64,000 bases of DNA from Nitrospirota bacterium (GTDB taxonomy: Bacteria > Nitrospirota > Nitrospiria > Nitrospirales > UBA8639): NCBI GenBank assembly GCA_011088105.1, contig JAALKI010000007.1, forward strand, positions 1 through 64,000, in the 5' to 3' direction. This document shows, piece by piece, positions 27,030 to 36,754 of this stretch. The translations under genes and the position numbers were made by a program. The notes beneath the pieces were generated by a model, which was not told where the DNA came from, did not search any database, and saw only the letters and a program-made list of their open reading frames with translations. Each line of letters begins with the position of its first letter. Position 1 is the stretch's first letter.

Positions 27030-28349
27030 ATGGAATCTGAGAAACTTGAAGAAGACGAACAGATTGAAGAATCTCCCGAAGACCAACCTGAGCTTGACCC
27101 TGCCGCATACCTTGAAGCGTTACTCCAAAAAGCTCGTCAGGCCATGCGGCCATTAAGCAGCGTCTCAACGGTGGTCAAAAATAAAGCACTTTTCGCGATG
27201 GCTGCTGGATTAGAGGAACAGTCTGAACAGCTCTTAGTCGCGAATGCACAAGACCTTGAAGCCTTTGCCGAGAAACAGGGGAACCAGGCGTTAGCCGATC
27301 GGCTGACGTTAACACCTGAACGGATTACCGAAATGGCCAATGGGATTCGAACCATTGCGGCCCTACGAGATCCTGTTGGAGAATCATTAGGGTTGCGACA
27401 GTTGCCGAATGGCATGCAAGTTGGCCGTATTCGTGTGCCAATCGGTGTGATTGGCATTGTCTATGAATCACGTCCTAATGTGACGGCGGATGCAGCGGCG
27501 CTGTGTCTCAAGTCCGGTAATGTGTGTGTGTTGCGGGGTGGGTCGGAGGCGATTCATTCTAATACGGCCATTGCTGAAATTTTGTCAACTACAGCACAAC
27601 AGGCTGGAATTCCGGATGGGGCAATTTCTTTTATCGAACGTACTGAGCGGGAGACCGTCATTGATTTGCTGAAGCAGGATGCGTTCATTGATTTGATTAT
27701 CCCTCGTGGTGGGGGTTCGCTCATGGAGACGGTCACGACGCATGCGACGATCCCAGTCATTAAGCATGATAAGGGCGTCTGTCATATTTTTGTGGATGCC
27801 GACGCCGATCTGGATATGGCACGGAAAATTTGTTTCAACGCTAAAGTACAACGTCCATCAACCTGTAACGCCGTGGAAACATTGTTGGTGCATCAAAGCG
27901 TTGCAAGACCGCTGTTGGAAGAACTTGGCAAACAATTAGTTGAGGCAAAGGTTGAAATTCGTGGATGCCGGAAGACGTGTTCTCTGGTGCCAGAGGCTCA
28001 GCCGGCTTCTGAGGATGATTACGGGCAGGAATTTTTGTCGTTGATTGTATCGATCAAGGTTGTCAAAGACATCGATCAGGCGATGGCGCATATTGAACGC
28101 TATGGGTCGTGCCACACAGAAGCCATTGTGACGAAGAATTACAGTCGAGCCATGAGGTTTTTGCGTGAAGTGGATGCCAGTGCCGTGATGGTCAATGCCT
28201 CGACGAGATTGAATGATGGCTATCAATTTGGATTGGGCGCAGAGATTGGGATTAGCACGACACGTATCCATGCGAGAGGCCCCATGGGGTTAGAAGATTT
28301 GACCTGTGCAAAATACATTGTTCAGGGGGCAGGGCAAATTCGAGAGTAA
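27030..28349 (+). CDS. proA: Glutamate-5-semialdehyde dehydrogenase
   Basis: ProA reduces glutamyl-5-phosphate to the semialdehyde in proline synthesis. The catalytic cysteine is in KVQRPSTCNAVETLLVH, with GVIGIVYESRPNVTADAAAL and LIIPRGGGSLMETVT as NADPH-domain markers and STRLNDGYQFGLGAEIGIST near the end. The first ~22 residues (ESEKLEEDEQIEESPEDQPE) are an acidic extension beyond the usual start, bringing the length to 439. No proB is adjacent in this window. Confidence 0.95.
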   Translation: MESEKLEEDEQIEESPEDQPELDPAAYLEALLQKARQAMRPLSSVSTVVKNKALFAMAAGLEEQSEQLLVANAQDLEAFAEKQGNQALADRLTLTPERITEMANGIRTIAALRDPVGESLGLRQLPNGMQVGRIRVPIGVIGIVYESRPNVTADAAALCLKSGNVCVLRGGSEAIHSNTAIAEILSTTAQQAGIPDGAISFIERTERETVIDLLKQDAFIDLIIPRGGGSLMETVTTHATIPVIKHDKGVCHIFVDADADLDMARKICFNAKVQRPSTCNAVETLLVHQSVARPLLEELGKQLVEAKVEIRGCRKTCSLVPEAQPASEDDYGQEFLSLIVSIKVVKDIDQAMAHIERYGSCHTEAIVTKNYSRAMRFLREVDASAVMVNASTRLNDGYQFGLGAEIGISTTRIHARGPMGLEDLTCAKYIVQGAGQIRE

Positions 28350-28488
28350 TATAAACGTCTTTCCCTTCCCCCTGGTTCTCCAAAGCATTGCGTACTGTGC
28401 GATTGTGTCTTTGTCCACGGTCAATGGTGTGCCATCGTTCGCAAAGGCTGTGTCACGGTAATGTCTCGTATTCTTCAAAGGTGATGTC

Positions 28489-30282
28489 TTGTCGACTAAC
28501 GAAACGTTTTTTGTCTCTGTGCTCCAACGTCCAGGCACGTTAACATTTCCCGAAAATCTTTGTTATACCCAAGGGCTTCACAAAGAGGGCGGCCAGGCTG
28601 TGGTGGAGCCAAGTGGTCATGTCCTGTTCTATGGAAAGCACGGACGACGGGTTCTCATGACGGACCCGTATGGGCATCCCCTTCATGAATGTGAATGGAA
28701 ACATGATGCGCAAGGCAGCATGACACTAGCCGCGGCTAGAATCTATTTGGATTGGGGGCAGTGGGTGGGGATTAAGCCTGAGGGGTTGGTCAATGTGATG
28801 ACATTAGATCTCTCTAAGCGATCAGGGTGGGAGAAGGTGACTCGTCAGGATTTACGACAGATGGCGTCACAAGCTATGAGCGTTCCAGTGAGCGAAGTAG
28901 AATTTTTCTATCAAGATCAGGATCTTGTGATCGACTCAACGGGGATTGCCACGATTCGACATCGGAAAGATGCCTTTTATGTATTGGAAGATGGATGTTT
29001 TAAACAGGCCCGATTTATGTCCTGTATGGGCGCTATGCACTGGGAGCATATTGATTTTTTGCCAGTCGTGGAATTGTTTCAATCCCTTTTTCCAGGAACG
29101 GGCAGCGCAACGTTTGAGCTAATTCGTGGTCTGTATGACGATCAAAATCTTGGCTCACCATTGCCATTACAATACCGTGGGATGCCGACATATCCTTCTG
29201 AGGCGGCGTTTGGGCTATTTAGCCAGTTTTTTACACCAGAGGTTCCAGGAACAGCCGCACCAGTTGATTATTTTATGGATCCATCTCGGTCTCATCTCGT
29301 TACGTGGTTGCCTCACCCGAATCCTCCTCGGCGATATGTGAATGAGGCTGCTGATTCATGCCTCATGATTCAGGGTCGTCGTGTGAAAAAAGTCACATGT
29401 GGAAAGGATGCCACCGGTCTGCCGTATGTCCAACCGAATGCTAAGGGATTCATTCCATGTGAACGTCTGGTTACCACAGACGGTCAGGCCCTGTACTGTC
29501 ATGATCGAGATCATATCTCAGAGCTTCCGCTTGATCCCCTTTGGGGGATCAGCGGATCTTTCGAAAAGCAAACGATGCAGCTTTCCTCCTATAGTTGGAG
29601 GGAGTTTTTTCAAGGCGAGCCCCCAAAAGTTCCTCCAGCTGAAGCTTTTTCCGCCGTGTTGTTGTACCCGGAAGATGATACGGAAATTGAAGAACAGTCC
29701 TGCCAGCCATTTGTAGCTGATTATTTTGAAGATCTATATGAACGAGAGGGCCTCTTTGCTGAATCGCTCTCTTCTTGTACGCGCGTCCTGATTCACAATT
29801 TTGATGCGGTGCTAGGAACCTGTTTGATGTTTGATCGACCTCGGTCATATACCGTTCTTTTTTTTCATCCAGCCTATGCACAGAAACAGGCCCAATCTCT
29901 TTGGAATACGCTTGCTCGTCGCAAGCAATTAGAGTGGGGCAGCAATATTCAATTTCTTGAAGGCGTGAAGCATCAAACGGCAGCTTCTCAGCAGATCTAC
30001 ACGCTATTGTACCGATGGATTCCCTTTGCACAGTTTGATGATGCGGACGTTGTCCAGTCAGCGATGGCCAACACCTTTCGCGCGTTGTCTCCCGGAGGGT
30101 ATGCGCTCATGGCTGGTCCAGACACAATGGCTCTTCAGGCCGAGCGCCTTGGGTTTGACGTTGTTGAGAGTCAACCTGTCGAAAGCCTTCCATCTTTTCG
30201 AATGCATGCTAGCATTCTTCCTCAAGCCTGTATCAATCCACGACTGTATGCCTACGTGTTCAGAAAATCTGCGGGTTGGTAG
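28489..30282 (+). CDS. 597-residue protein of unknown function
   Basis: I do not recognise this protein as a whole. It is soluble, with no signal peptide or membrane helix. The N-terminal half alternates strands and short helices (TDPYGHPLHECEWKHD; FYQDQDLVIDSTGIATIRHR). The last ~150 residues have a faint class I methyltransferase plan: VLIHNFDAVLGTCLMF, then DDADVVQSAMANTFRALSPG and a glycine-containing strand, but no SAM-binding glycine motif. The start is TTG at 28489 with AAAGGTG 5 bases upstream; the first in-frame ATG is far downstream. It follows proA by 139 bases and may be co-transcribed. Confidence 0.6.
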   Translation: MSTNETFFVSVLQRPGTLTFPENLCYTQGLHKEGGQAVVEPSGHVLFYGKHGRRVLMTDPYGHPLHECEWKHDAQGSMTLAAARIYLDWGQWVGIKPEGLVNVMTLDLSKRSGWEKVTRQDLRQMASQAMSVPVSEVEFFYQDQDLVIDSTGIATIRHRKDAFYVLEDGCFKQARFMSCMGAMHWEHIDFLPVVELFQSLFPGTGSATFELIRGLYDDQNLGSPLPLQYRGMPTYPSEAAFGLFSQFFTPEVPGTAAPVDYFMDPSRSHLVTWLPHPNPPRRYVNEAADSCLMIQGRRVKKVTCGKDATGLPYVQPNAKGFIPCERLVTTDGQALYCHDRDHISELPLDPLWGISGSFEKQTMQLSSYSWREFFQGEPPKVPPAEAFSAVLLYPEDDTEIEEQSCQPFVADYFEDLYEREGLFAESLSSCTRVLIHNFDAVLGTCLMFDRPRSYTVLFFHPAYAQKQAQSLWNTLARRKQLEWGSNIQFLEGVKHQTAASQQIYTLLYRWIPFAQFDDADVVQSAMANTFRALSPGGYALMAGPDTMALQAERLGFDVVESQPVESLPSFRMHASILPQACINPRLYAYVFRKSAGW

Positions 30283-30386
30283 CCAGTACGGAAATACATC
30301 ATCGGTGTGCTCTCCTCTATCCCAGTCTCAAAAATAGTATTCCTTGCTTGCGTAAACCATCACTCCGTGTAACACTATCGAGGCTG

Positions 30387-31079
30387 ATGATGATCTCAAT
30401 CATTCGTTTACTTCTGATTGCTGCGTACTTGATTGTGTCCGGCTGTTCCGTGGTGAAAGGCACCTATGCCGTCCTGAGTGGGACGGTGAAAGGCACAGTT
30501 TGGGTATTAAAAGGGACTTATACGCTAACGAAGGGAACAACGAAGCTTGTCTACCATATTGGAAAATTTACCTTTGAGGTGGTACGGGCTCCGTTGAGCT
30601 GGCCCTTAACGCATGATGAAATAGAGGTGATCGATGGGCTGCCAGTCAAAGAAGCCATTCGTCAAGGGCGGGTTAAAAACGCTCCGTATACGGTAAAAGG
30701 CCGACGTTATATTCCAATGACCGTTGCGAAAGCGCAAACTTATCGGGAGTCAGGTGTAGCGTCCTGGTATGGTGAAGAAACGCGGCGTCAAAAAGATGGT
30801 CATATGACAGCCAATGGGGAAGCCTTTAATCCTAAAGCCTTCACGGCTGCCCACAAATACCTGCCCTTGCCGACCAACGTGATGGTCACCAATTTAGAAA
30901 ATGGTCGATCGATTATTGTGCGCGTGAATGATCGTGGTCCATTTCCAAGTCAGCACAATCCTCGGTCAGGTAAACGGATCATTGATTTGAGCTTGGGGGC
31001 TGCTAAAAAACTTGGGTTTCATAAAAAAGGATTAGCTCGTGTTAAAGTCGAGGCGATTCGGTTTAAAAAGGAAACATAG
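30387..31079 (+). CDS. RlpA-like septal ring lytic transglycosylase lipoprotein
   Basis: RlpA-type proteins cut peptide-free glycan strands. A lipoprotein signal (MMISIIRLLLIAAYLIVSGC) is followed by a Thr/Val/Gly-rich linker (KGTYAVLSGTVKGTVWVLKG) and a double-psi beta-barrel domain: GVASWYGEET, MTANGEAFNPKAFTAAHKYL, LPTNVMVTNLENGRSIIVRV, NDRGPF and IIDLSLGAAKKLGF. No SPOR domain is present. I start at ATG 30387 (GAGG just upstream), since an earlier frame start puts 37 unsuitable residues before the signal. It is convergent with the sigma-factor gene. Confidence 0.82.
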   Translation: MMISIIRLLLIAAYLIVSGCSVVKGTYAVLSGTVKGTVWVLKGTYTLTKGTTKLVYHIGKFTFEVVRAPLSWPLTHDEIEVIDGLPVKEAIRQGRVKNAPYTVKGRRYIPMTVAKAQTYRESGVASWYGEETRRQKDGHMTANGEAFNPKAFTAAHKYLPLPTNVMVTNLENGRSIIVRVNDRGPFPSQHNPRSGKRIIDLSLGAAKKLGFHKKGLARVKVEAIRFKKET

Positions 31080-31106
31080 CCGTTCATACCTATCCCCCCC
31101 TTGAGG

Positions 31107-32831
31107 CTATTGATTTTCGGCAAACTTGAAAGACGGTGTTTTATGGAGAGATGCTCGTAGCTTCTGTAAGGCCATGGTTTCAATTTGCCGAATGCGTTCT
31201 CGTGTGACCCCAAAGTCTTCTCCCACTTCTTCCAAGGTGTGGTCGTTCAAATGGCCGATACCAAACCGTTTTCGAAGAATCTGCGCCTCCCGCGGCTTGA
31301 GAGTCTCTAACATCGCCGTGACTTGTCGTTGGACATCAATCCGATTCATGAGTTGGGAAGGGAGAGGGGCCGTTACATCTTCAATGGAATCTTTTAGCGT
31401 GAATTCCTCGGTATCACCAAGTGGGGTATCAAGAGAAAGTGGCTCCTGAATGCTCTCAAAAGTTTCACGGATTTTGGAAATGGGTATGTCCGTATGCTGC
31501 GCAATCTCAGCATCGGTTGGTTCTCTACCGAATCGTTGGATCAGTTGATAGGTAATACGGTTTAGTTTCTGCCAGTTTTCCTGCACATGAACAGGAATCC
31601 GTATGGTACGGCCTTGATCCGCAATGGCGCGGGTGACCCCCTGGCGAATCCACCATGTTGCATACGTACTGAATTTGTAGCCGCGTTGATATTCAAATTT
31701 TTCGACAGCTCTCATGAGACCAATGGTTCCTTCTTGAACCAGATCGAGTAGATGAAGGCCTCGGTTCATATATCGCTTGGCGATGTTGACGACTAACCGC
31801 AGGTTGGCTTCGATTAACCGTGTTTTGGCTTGCTTAATCTTGTCTTCTGTTTGTGTGAGATTGTATCGCGCCTCTTTAAAGAGTGGGAGCGGCATGCGAA
31901 GACAGTCTTGCTGAATGTGTGTGATTGTGGTCTGTGCCTTGTGACATTGTTCGAGCCTTTTCTCGATTTCCGTTTGTGAAAGTTGGGTCTTTCGTTTGAT
32001 GGACAAGATTCTTGATCGATATTTTGGCTTGTGGGTGGTGGTTGCCAGAATGTCTTGTTCAGAGATACCCAAGGCATTGCTTTCGTTCTGAATGATTTGC
32101 TCGGAGGCGTCAATCGTTTTGCTGATGTTTCTAACTTGGTCGAGCAGCTCTTGAATGACATCAGGGTGAATCGTTAAGGCCTCAACTTCTTGCATGATCT
32201 GGTCCTGAATGAGGCGCAGGGGCTTTTGAGCCGTATGAGGTGTACGTGAGTATTCTTTAGTCAAGGCCCTATTGTACGTGGCGATGAGTGTCTTGGAGAG
32301 TTTATGAATACGGTGAAGACTCTGAAGGGTCTGCTTATGCTGTCTTTCGTTGGAATGGGGCTCGCGGGTCTCTGGGTTCTCATCATTGAGAGACTCTTCT
32401 TCTCTGATGATGGTATGAACAAGACGCTCCCTTTTTTTTAATTGATCACGGAGGGTCGTCAAGTGTGAAAGGCACAGTGGGAGTCCAAGGAGGATTCTTG
32501 CCAATTCCACGTTGCCTTCTTCCATTTGTCGAGCCAGTTGAATTTCGCTATCTCGGTTTAAAAGAGGGACTTGGCCCATTTCTTTTAAAAAAAGTTGTAT
32601 CGGTAGATTAGACGACCCAGATTCTTCGTGTTCCGGGACCCGGCGAGCCCGATTTTTCTTCTTTCTCCACTCCGATAGGGGAGAATCCCCATTGTATTTT
32701 TCTGGGAGTTGATCTGGAGAGAGGTTCTTTGGTGAAAGAGAGGCGAGAAGACTCTGTCCTTTTTGTAAGGTGCCTGGCTCGATGACAGTCGAATTGAAGA
32801 GGTCATATGCAGTGAGGGGAGGGAGTGTCAT
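31107..32831 (-). CDS. RNA polymerase sigma-70 family factor, primary/RpoD type
   Basis: The 574-residue protein has region 1.2 ([19 protein letters not shown]), a long helical non-conserved insert rich in Lys, Gln and Arg, then regions 2 ([40 protein letters not shown]), 3 and 4 ([19 protein letters not shown]). I start at ATG 32831, with AGGAG 8 bases upstream; 21 extra upstream codons are unlike the family. The region 2.4 and 4.2 recognition helices are near-consensus, so it should read housekeeping-type promoters. It could be RpoD itself or a close RpoS/HrdB-like paralogue. Confidence 0.9.
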   Translation of the reverse strand: MTLPPLTAYDLFNSTVIEPGTLQKGQSLLASLSPKNLSPDQLPEKYNGDSPLSEWRKKKNRARRVPEHEESGSSNLPIQLFLKEMGQVPLLNRDSEIQLARQMEEGNVELARILLGLPLCLSHLTTLRDQLKKRERLVHTIIREEESLNDENPETREPHSNERQHKQTLQSLHRIHKLSKTLIATYNRALTKEYSRTPHTAQKPLRLIQDQIMQEVEALTIHPDVIQELLDQVRNISKTIDASEQIIQNESNALGISEQDILATTTHKPKYRSRILSIKRKTQLSQTEIEKRLEQCHKAQTTITHIQQDCLRMPLPLFKEARYNLTQTEDKIKQAKTRLIEANLRLVVNIAKRYMNRGLHLLDLVQEGTIGLMRAVEKFEYQRGYKFSTYATWWIRQGVTRAIADQGRTIRIPVHVQENWQKLNRITYQLIQRFGREPTDAEIAQHTDIPISKIRETFESIQEPLSLDTPLGDTEEFTLKDSIEDVTAPLPSQLMNRIDVQRQVTAMLETLKPREAQILRKRFGIGHLNDHTLEEVGEDFGVTRERIRQIETMALQKLRASLHKTPSFKFAENQ

Positions 32832-32980
32832 AAGGTTCTCCTTTACTATTACTATGAAGAGAATATCATTGCCTGCTTTCGACCAATTCAACAATTTATT
32901 GAGAAAGTTGCCCAGAGGTTCTTCTCTTAGTTATGATAAATAACTAATTACAAAAGTAAAGTAGGTACTAAAAAGTAACT

Positions 32981-33334
32981 ATGAAGCTTCCTCAAAGCCC
33001 TATTGGGTGTCCCTTAGACTCACTTCTTCGGATTTTATCTGGTCCATGGACGATTTATATTCTCTGTCGGCTTCATCAACATGGACCAACTCGCTTTGGT
33101 CAGCTTAAACGGCATATGCCAGGCATCTCATCAAAAATGTTGACGGAACGGTTGCGATCCTTAGAGGCTGCGGAGATTATTTATCGTGATCACCAACCGA
33201 CCGTCCCTCCTCAAGTCACCTATGGCCTCATGCAAGAAGGGTATGAGTTGACCAGGGTGCTTGATCAACTCAATTGCCTCGCAGAGCGTTGGCAAGGTCA
33301 CGTAGAACGTCATTCTCATAAAGAAACAGGTTGA
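32981..33334 (+). CDS. HxlR-family transcriptional regulator
   Basis: A 117-residue winged-helix protein with the HxlR layout: CPLDSLLRILSGPWTIYIL, then RFGQLKRHMPGISSKMLTERL (recognition helix) and a wing segment ending PQVTYGLMQEGYEL. The cysteine at residue 10 is in the place where redox-type HxlR regulators carry theirs. It overlaps the next reading frame region and is almost certainly co-transcribed with the flavoprotein gene, which it may regulate. Its inducer is unknown. Confidence 0.85.
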   Translation: MKLPQSPIGCPLDSLLRILSGPWTIYILCRLHQHGPTRFGQLKRHMPGISSKMLTERLRSLEAAEIIYRDHQPTVPPQVTYGLMQEGYELTRVLDQLNCLAERWQGHVERHSHKETG

Positions 33335-33339
33335 TACGG

Positions 33340-34242
33340 ATGAAAGAATTCTTCGTCCCGACCCTGTTAAGTGGACTGTATACCCTCGATCCTGGGGAAA
33401 TTCGAGAAATACAACTGACACTTCCATCCGAATATACGGTTGAAGGGAAGACTTACTCGATTCGGGACACCATGCGGCCGGGCACGGCATTTTTGGGAAA
33501 GCCTTGGGGACTAAGGACAGAGAAGTTTCGACGACGTATGTATACCCGCTCGAATTGTTCCGCGAGTGAACCTGGCGTGCTGACAACCATTATTAATGAT
33601 ACGCATCGAGAAAAAGCCGATACATCACCATGGTGGTTGTCTCATCATGTTGAGGCATTATATGCCCGAAGTGGCACTGTTGATGTGCGACTGACATTGA
33701 ACGACAAGCGCTCAGAACTTGTTGTCTATGAAAGTGCATCACATGTCTATGAGAATAATCTTCGGCTTGAACCCGATGCTGAATGGGCGAACAAGCAATT
33801 CCTTGGTTTGGCCTTTTCAACAGGAATTACGCCGTTCCTTGCGCACCTGCGGTATATGAAACTATGGCAGTTTGGCCGCACGGCGACTTGCTGTGGGGCC
33901 ACGTATGTTTTAATTGTAAGTGTGAGAAATCCGAAGCAATTAATGGCGCATGAAGAATTGCTTGAGTTAGAAACACTGTTCCCTGAGAACTTCAAATATC
34001 ATCCCGTCCTCACACGCGAGTGGCCAGATGACTGGTTGTATACAACGGGGAGAATCATGCATAGCCGCAACCCACAGAATCCTGAAGAATCAGTGAATAT
34101 CAGTCCGCTGTTACGGATTGTCCCTGATTGCCAGCATTACCATGTTCGGATGTGTGGGAACAGAAATGCACGCGATCAATTGCTCAAAGGGTTGGAAGAA
34201 CATGGAACGCAGCCGTTAAGTTTTCGCGCAGAGGTTTGGTAA
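33340..34242 (+). CDS. Ferredoxin-NADP reductase-like flavoprotein
   Basis: The 300-residue soluble protein has the layout of FNR-type reductases: a flavin-binding RxYT-S element (RRMYTRSNCSASEPGVL), a GLAFSTGITPFLAHLRYM pyridine-nucleotide loop, the strand YVLIVSVRNPKQLMAHEELL and a C-terminal HVRMCGNRNARDQLLKGLEE matching the conserved CGN element. The N-terminal ~65 residues are atypical. It lies 5 bases after the HxlR gene. ATG 33340 is preferred to the TTG three codons earlier. It would transfer electrons between NAD(P)H and an unknown partner. Confidence 0.68.
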   Translation: MKEFFVPTLLSGLYTLDPGEIREIQLTLPSEYTVEGKTYSIRDTMRPGTAFLGKPWGLRTEKFRRRMYTRSNCSASEPGVLTTIINDTHREKADTSPWWLSHHVEALYARSGTVDVRLTLNDKRSELVVYESASHVYENNLRLEPDAEWANKQFLGLAFSTGITPFLAHLRYMKLWQFGRTATCCGATYVLIVSVRNPKQLMAHEELLELETLFPENFKYHPVLTREWPDDWLYTTGRIMHSRNPQNPEESVNISPLLRIVPDCQHYHVRMCGNRNARDQLLKGLEEHGTQPLSFRAEVW

Positions 34243-34671
34243 TGCGCGAGGAAGGCATGATGCCATGCATCATTGTATCTAATTCAACGGATACTTCACG
34301 TACAACTACCCTCCATCGAAATGCAACGAACGTCGGCATGGTCTTCTAAGCCGGAGAGGAGGACACGACCGTAGATGGAAGCAACGATTTCTGTACCTCA
34401 TTAAAATACGCGAGGATGGGTTGTTGAGGCTGGCTGTCTAGCTTTTTCAAATCCTTTATTAGTGGTGAAGGCTTATAATCTTCTCCCAAAATCAAGCCAT
34501 AACCTGTTTTACTGCTCCAACGTAACCTGCTAACTCCTGCCAAGCATCTGGAAAAACAACCGTAAGCATGTCCAGTCTTCGTCTATTGGCATCATAAGGA
34601 AAGTGTTCCTACTGATGACCACGCATCATGTTTTTTCAAGATGGCTTCAATAGATTTTGGGAAAATGGTGT
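34243..34671. other. Intergenic region with a possible gene remnant
   Basis: The gap separates convergent genes. A small hairpin (ATGATGC, 34257-34263, with GCATCAT, 34267-34273) follows the flavoprotein stop, without a U run. The only coding signal is a pair of adjacent minus-strand frames at 34346-34569, listed separately. Nothing else is apparent. Confidence 0.4.
34346..34569 (-). pseudogene. Possible frameshifted small gene
   Basis: One minus-strand frame starts with ATG at 34569 (MLTVVFPDAWQELAGYVGAV) and stops after 25 codons. The next frame, open over the same place, continues with GYGLILGEDYKPSPLIKDLK and ends at 34346. Joining them at an A-run gives a plausible ~75-residue protein. 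I do not recognise the family. It may be a decayed gene, a sequencing indel or chance. Confidence 0.25.
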
Positions 34672-35904
34672 TCAGGCGGAAGGATCATTGGGATTCCATT
34701 CATGGTCAGCTTCAACGGCAGCAAGCAGCTGCTCAAAGATGTCCGGAACTGCACCGACGACATGGTTCCAACTGGAAATCATAGGAACGCCTAAAGGATC
34801 CTTCACGAAGGTCTCCATTGCGACATTAATGCCGTTCAAAAATGCTTCGACAGCCGTTCGCTCGGCATACCGGTCAAATTGGAGGCCATTGATTGCTGCG
34901 ACGTTTTCATATTTCTTGACTGTTTCTTGGGCTATTTGCAGGTAGGTCGCACGTAATGTTTTCAGGGCGGCATCTGATAAGACAATGCCTTCACTGGCTA
35001 AGGTGCGAAACAGTGTCTTGGCGATGTCGACGCTCATTTTTAGAAGGCCGGCTTCGGGGTTTTCTGCCGACAACTCTTGGTGCTTATGTTCGTAGCTTTC
35101 GGCCAGATCAACTTGGCAGACTCGTCGATTGGCACAGTTCCGATGGACTTCGGCTAAGACCCCAACTTCTAGTCCCCAGTCACCGGGAAATCGATTGATC
35201 CATGCTAGGTCGGTCACCATGGTGAATTCTCCGGCTAAAGGATACCGAAAGCTTTCTAGAAATAAGAGTGTTGGATGAGGTCCGACAATTCGATGAAGGC
35301 TCTGTAGCAATGGAAAGACGAATAGGCGAGTCACCCTTCCATGAATTTTGTCGGTAACTCTGGGGTAATAGCCTTTGCAAAACTCATAGCCTAAATTTGG
35401 ATTTCCCACCGGATAACACAAGCGGGCCAAGAATTCCCTATCGTATGTCAGGACATCACAGTCATGGAGTGCAATCATTTTGCTTTGTTGATGGGCTAAC
35501 ACATATCCAAATCCCATCCAGCAAGACTGTCCTTTTCCTGGGAGTCCAATATCGATGTTTTGGTTGATTAACAAGGATAAAAGACCATGAATGCGTTGGC
35601 CATCGATCCAAATTAAACGAACATGTTGTGGTAGACCTGCAAAATATTCTTTGGCCCGACGAAATTCGAGCGCTGAGGCGCGTCCTAACACAATGACAAT
35701 TTCTTTGAGATAGGGCACGTGTGTGAGGTGGTCGACAATCTGAGCCAATGCCGGCCCCTCTAATTCTGAGTAGAGGCATGGGAGCACTAACGCAATGGGC
35801 TGAGTCTCAGTGTATTCACACAATTCTCTTTCGAGTTGCTCCACATTCGAAGGGCCTAAGCGATGAAGCGTGGTAATGGATCCGGTTTGATAGAAGTCAG
35901 CCAT
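34672..35904 (-). CDS. Glycosyltransferase, GT81 / glucosyl-3-phosphoglycerate synthase-like
   Basis: The 410-residue soluble GT-A enzyme resembles GpgS, which moves glucose from a nucleotide sugar to 3-phosphoglycerate. The donor/metal site is in ALHDCDVLTYDREFLARLC (DCD at about 155-157). GLPGKGQSCWMGFGYVLAHQ, KGYYPRVTDKIHGRVTRLFV and GDWGLEVGVLAEVHRN are the other family-like segments. It lies upstream of a channel-like gene and a second glycosyltransferase only in map order: all three are minus strand, this one being the last. A glycosylglycerate osmolyte role is inferred. Confidence 0.75.
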   Translation of the reverse strand: MADFYQTGSITTLHRLGPSNVEQLERELCEYTETQPIALVLPCLYSELEGPALAQIVDHLTHVPYLKEIVIVLGRASALEFRRAKEYFAGLPQHVRLIWIDGQRIHGLLSLLINQNIDIGLPGKGQSCWMGFGYVLAHQQSKMIALHDCDVLTYDREFLARLCYPVGNPNLGYEFCKGYYPRVTDKIHGRVTRLFVFPLLQSLHRIVGPHPTLLFLESFRYPLAGEFTMVTDLAWINRFPGDWGLEVGVLAEVHRNCANRRVCQVDLAESYEHKHQELSAENPEAGLLKMSVDIAKTLFRTLASEGIVLSDAALKTLRATYLQIAQETVKKYENVAAINGLQFDRYAERTAVEAFLNGINVAMETFVKDPLGVPMISSWNHVVGAVPDIFEQLLAAVEADHEWNPNDPSA

Positions 35905-35996
35905 GGGTCACCGACAGAAGAATGTGGCGTAGGGTTAACAATAAATGGTCACGAATCATAACGCATTGCTGCTAATCAGTATAAGAAGGTTATTCA

Positions 35997-36713
35997 TTAG
36001 AGGTGATGCAAGTCGTCTTGAGATTCTTTGCGGACTCGGTCAGAGAGTCGTTTTTCCAGAAGATCTTTGGCAAGGTCTCGTGCCCCTAATCCAAACGCTA
36101 GTGCTGCTGCCAGGACGATTCCACCAAAGGCAATGCCAAAACCAACGACGACGATGGTTTCTGCAATGCCCAGTTGCTCCAATGCCATGGCGATGGCGAC
36201 TAACTGAATTCCCCATCGTGTGAAAGCGGCAAGGAGCCTCGCTGGTGGTAATCCCGCATTCACTGCGGCAATGAGGACGGCTTGGGAAATAAAATTCGAG
36301 AGCAGAAATCCAGCAATTACAATAAGGAGGGCGGTTAAAAAGTGAGGAATGTATGCGAGCAGGGATTCCGTAAACTTATTGACTGGTTCGAGATGCAACA
36401 CCGCCAAGGCGGCAATGACCCCAAGTCCTAACAGTATCCAGTACATTATGCGACCGGTGAGAAAAGACGGATCGACTTTGACGCCTCCTCTAGCCAGTGC
36501 AGATGTGATTCCAATTCTTTGGCACAGAGCGTCAATCCGAATCATGCGTAAGAGCCGTTCTACAACCTGTGCACAAATCCAGGCGAGAGTGATACTCATA
36601 ATGAGAATGAGCGCCATAGCCAAGAGATTGGGGAGCAGGGCTAAGAGATCATGACCTAAAACCTCTAGAGGCTCTAGCAAGGCGGTCTGAAAAAATGTTT
36701 CCAGAATGTTCAT
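35997..36713 (-). CDS. Membrane protein with mechanosensitive-channel-type TM helices
   Basis: A 238-residue inner-membrane protein with about five hydrophobic segments. It contains the conserved TM-helix repeat found in small MscS-like and CmpX-type proteins: ALILIMSITLAWICAQVVER, LTALLIVIAGFLLSNFISQA, and a pore-like glycine/alanine-rich FGIAFGGIVLAAALAFGLGA followed by RDLAKDLLE. The soluble MscS beta domain is absent. Its place between two glycosyltransferases suggests osmotic release of solute; this is inference from context. Confidence 0.72.
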   Translation of the reverse strand: MNILETFFQTALLEPLEVLGHDLLALLPNLLAMALILIMSITLAWICAQVVERLLRMIRIDALCQRIGITSALARGGVKVDPSFLTGRIMYWILLGLGVIAALAVLHLEPVNKFTESLLAYIPHFLTALLIVIAGFLLSNFISQAVLIAAVNAGLPPARLLAAFTRWGIQLVAIAMALEQLGIAETIVVVGFGIAFGGIVLAAALAFGLGARDLAKDLLEKRLSDRVRKESQDDLHHL

Positions 36714-36754
36714 TGTGTGCTGTTAGGGATAGCCTAGGGACTGGTCCTCTATCC

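Noticed and set aside
28290-28538. 82-codon minus-strand frame between proA and the 597-residue orphan
   Set aside because: Overlaps the proA end and the orphan start, and has no recognised features.
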